Assembly: GCA_038400315.1 (NCBI GenBank)
Contig: CP151667.1
Span: 2,243,174-2,307,173 of the forward strand
Direction: 5' to 3'
From: Isosphaeraceae bacterium EP7
Lineage (GTDB): Bacteria > Planctomycetota > Planctomycetia > Isosphaerales > Isosphaeraceae
Length of the DNA stretch: 64,000 nt
Positions 62,196 to 64,000 of the stretch are shown here, piece by piece (the stretch's first letter is position 1; the number at the start of each line of letters is the position of its first letter). Below the pieces are notes generated by a model. The model was given only the letters and a program-made list of their open reading frames with translations, was not told the origin of the DNA and made no database searches. The position numbers and the translations under genes were made by a program.

Positions 62196-63413
62196 TCAGG
62201 CGTACAGATCGGCCGGGTCGACGGAGGTCAGACGGCGGCCGGCGAGCCCGCCCGAGACCAGGCACATGGCCACGGTCAGGCCGAAGATCAGGGCCGAGTC
62301 GAAGGGCTTCAGTCGCATATTCAGACCGGTCTGGCGCTCCAGCCAGACGAACAGGACGGCCGCGGTCGCCAGGGCCGTCGCGTAGCCCATCAGGGCCAGA
62401 TACCACGCCTCGGCCAGGATCGTCCGCATCAACTGACGGTTGCTATATCCCATCGCCTTCAGGGTGGCGAACTCGGGCAGGTGGTCATCGATGTCCGAGG
62501 AGAGCACCTGGTAGCAGATCGCCAGGCCGACGACGAAGCCCATCACCACGCCGATATCGAAGACGATGCCGACCGGCGTCACCTTCTCCCAGAACGCCTG
62601 CTCCTTATGCATCAGGGCGGCGCGGGTCAGCACGATCACGTCGGCGGGAAGGCGTTCGGCCACCGCACGGCGGACCAATTCGGCGTTGGCGCCGGAGTCG
62701 AGCCTGATCACGCCGACGTCGACACGATCGCCGGCGGGAGACGCACCTCGGCGGGCTGGGTAGGTGTCCAGGAAGTTGCGGGCGCTCATCACCAGTGTGC
62801 CGTTGCTCTTGAAGTCGGTTCCGAGGTCGAAGGTCCCGCCGACGCGGAATTTGCGGCCCGAGACCTCCGATTCGACCCCCTCGGCGAACTTGCCGTAGAT
62901 CTCTGACTTGGACCTGACGTCGGCCAGTACCACGCCGGTTTGCCTGAGCTGGTCGACCTTGCCTCGCACGCCTTCCAGGTCGAAGAGGTCGTCTCGGGGG
63001 TCGAACGCCAGCACCCTGATCCGGCGGGTCAGGCCGCTCGCCGGGTTACGCCAGCGGGTCTCGTGGTCGTCGCTGAAGAAGAAGGGGCGAGCCGAGGCCA
63101 CTCCGGGCACCGATTCAACGAGGTCGAGCCTCTGCCTGGGGAAGCTCAGTGGCTCGGGCAGCACGTAGCGGTTCCGGTTCGTCACCATCAGCTGGCCATC
63201 GAGGTGCGACGCCACGGCGACCATGTTGTCCAGCAACGCGTTGCGAAACCCGTTCTGCACGAGCATCAAGATCACCGCGAACGTCGCCCCGCCCACCGAG
63301 GCCAGCAGGCGCATCTTCCCCTCGGTCAAGTTCCGCCAGGCCAGCGGGACGATGAGGCGGCTTGCAGAGCGGGGTCGTCCGTTCGGTTGTGGATGCGTCG
63401 AGGCGATGGACAT
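62196..63413 (-). CDS. devC: DevC-like ABC exporter permease (FtsX family)
   Basis: A 405-residue protein with four membrane helices: one after the N-terminal 'LAWRNLTEGKMRLLASVGGATFAVILML', a large periplasmic domain, and three at the C-terminus including 'DHLPEFATLKAMGYSNRQLMRTILAEA' between helices. This is the FtsX/DevC architecture. DevBCA systems export glycolipids or other cargo with an HlyD-type adaptor. It lies 29 bp after a second DevC gene and 25 bp before the ATPase gene. Confidence 0.9.
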   Translation of the reverse strand: MSIASTHPQPNGRPRSASRLIVPLAWRNLTEGKMRLLASVGGATFAVILMLVQNGFRNALLDNMVAVASHLDGQLMVTNRNRYVLPEPLSFPRQRLDLVESVPGVASARPFFFSDDHETRWRNPASGLTRRIRVLAFDPRDDLFDLEGVRGKVDQLRQTGVVLADVRSKSEIYGKFAEGVESEVSGRKFRVGGTFDLGTDFKSNGTLVMSARNFLDTYPARRGASPAGDRVDVGVIRLDSGANAELVRRAVAERLPADVIVLTRAALMHKEQAFWEKVTPVGIVFDIGVVMGFVVGLAICYQVLSSDIDDHLPEFATLKAMGYSNRQLMRTILAEAWYLALMGYATALATAAVLFVWLERQTGLNMRLKPFDSALIFGLTVAMCLVSGGLAGRRLTSVDPADLYA

Positions 63414-63442
63414 CGTCTGGCGGAATCTCCTCGTGAAGCCGT

Positions 63443-64000
63443 TCAGTACAGGTCAGCCGGGTCGGCGCCCCGCAGCCGGTTCATGGTCAGCAGGCCCGAG
63501 ACGAAGCCGATGCCCAGGGTGAGCGCGAAGACCAGGGCCAGGTTCGACGCCGTCATCACCATCGGGATCCCCGCGAGCGCCTCGGTGGCCCGGTACAGGG
63601 CGTAGCTCGCAGCGACCGCGGGGAGGTAGGCGAGGACCCCGTAGATGATCGCCTGGATCAGCACCACACGCACGAGATACGAATTGGCATATCCGAGTGC
63701 CTTGAGGGTGGCGTACTCGGAGAGGTGGTCGCGGATATCGGCCGAGAGCACCTGATAGATCACCGCCGCGGCCACAAGCAACGCGATTAGCACGCCGAAG
63801 CCGAAGATGCGCCCCGTGGCCGTCTGGTTGACCCAGAAGTCTTCCTCCTGTTCATAAAGCTCGGCGCGCGTCAGGGCCCGGACGTCGGCGGGCAGGCGGG
63901 CGTTGAGCCGCGACGCGACTCGGGCGGAATCGGCCCCCCCGGCCAGCTTGACGAGTCCGAAACTGACGGCCACCTCGGGTGAGGAGAGGCCGAAGTTGCG
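63443..64000 (-). CDS. devC: second DevC-like ABC exporter permease (5' end beyond window)
   Basis: The visible 185 codons cover the C-terminal part of a DevC/FtsX permease: end of the periplasmic domain ('ADVRALTRAELYEQEEDFWVNQTATG'), then 'FGVLIALLVAAAVIYQVLSADIRDHLSEYATLKALGYANSYLVRVVLIQA' and the last helices, ending 'RGADPADLY' like its neighbour. The frame is open to the window edge, so the start lies beyond 64000. Two DevC-type permeases in tandem may form a heterodimer. Confidence 0.88.
   Translation of the reverse strand, partial: RNFGLSSPEVAVSFGLVKLAGGADSARVASRLNARLPADVRALTRAELYEQEEDFWVNQTATGRIFGFGVLIALLVAAAVIYQVLSADIRDHLSEYATLKALGYANSYLVRVVLIQAIIYGVLAYLPAVAASYALYRATEALAGIPMVMTASNLALVFALTLGIGFVSGLLTMNRLRGADPADLY

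Overview
The window is one strongly GC-rich stretch that reads as chromosomal DNA of a planctomycete, most likely of the Isosphaeraceae/Gemmatales type. The grounds are the family content: two DUF1559 proteins with prepilin-like N-termini, a DUF1501 + DUF1549/DUF1553 (PSD1-type) pair, a DUF1080 protein, a PEP-CTERM protein, an FG-GAP repeat protein, several Gfo/Idh/MocA oxidoreductases and the many secreted proteins. No rRNA, tRNA, CRISPR array, IS element or phage gene was recognised. Genus-level placement is inference.

Layout. 0.5-2 kb: secreted DUF1080 protein convergent with a DUF2617-like gene. 2.1-7.1 kb: a + strand cassette of SAM methyltransferase, polysaccharide flippase, GT39-like membrane glycosyltransferase and CDP-alcohol phosphatidyltransferase, probably building a surface glycan or glycolipid. 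7.2-12 kb: sugar-type oxidoreductase, TIM-barrel isomerase and a fused two-domain ABC permease, convergent with a second oxidoreductase. 12-28 kb: mixed secreted and housekeeping genes (alpha/beta hydrolase, DUF1559, PEP-CTERM, BNR-repeat, FG-GAP, terpene-cyclase-like repeat protein, DUF362, PHP-type phosphoesterase, exported MsrA, pseudo-receiver, GH5, second DUF1559). 28-35 kb: small hypotheticals, a LIC_10091-like pair, an ankyrin protein, a 19-bp minisatellite and a di-heme oxidoreductase.

35.1-43.5 kb: a minus-strand operon that resembles hydrogenase-4 (hyfBCEFG plus a HyfH-HyfI fusion), headed by a helix-turn-helix/PTS-EIIA fusion. The membrane ion-pumping subunits look intact. The NiFe ligands are largely gone from the large subunit, and the NuoB-like half has no cysteine at all, so it can bind neither the NiFe site nor the N2 cluster. 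This is the most interesting system here: an energy-converting-hydrogenase-related (Ehr-type) complex of unknown reaction.

44-64 kb: inositol monophosphatase; M13 metallopeptidase; small basic protein; a minus-strand operon of PSD1 (DUF1549/DUF1553), DUF1501, dimethylformamidase-like protein and MFS transporter; a large NACHT NTPase with a C-terminal transmembrane domain (candidate antiphage or signalling STAND protein); a Tat-exported oxidoreductase; a DUF6228-like protein; and a DevA/DevC-type ABC exporter running off the right edge, whose ATPase carries a degenerate cyclic-nucleotide-binding domain.

Genes on both strands are packed with frequent ATGA/GTGA/TGATG stop-start overlaps. Clear hairpin terminators lie between several convergent pairs.
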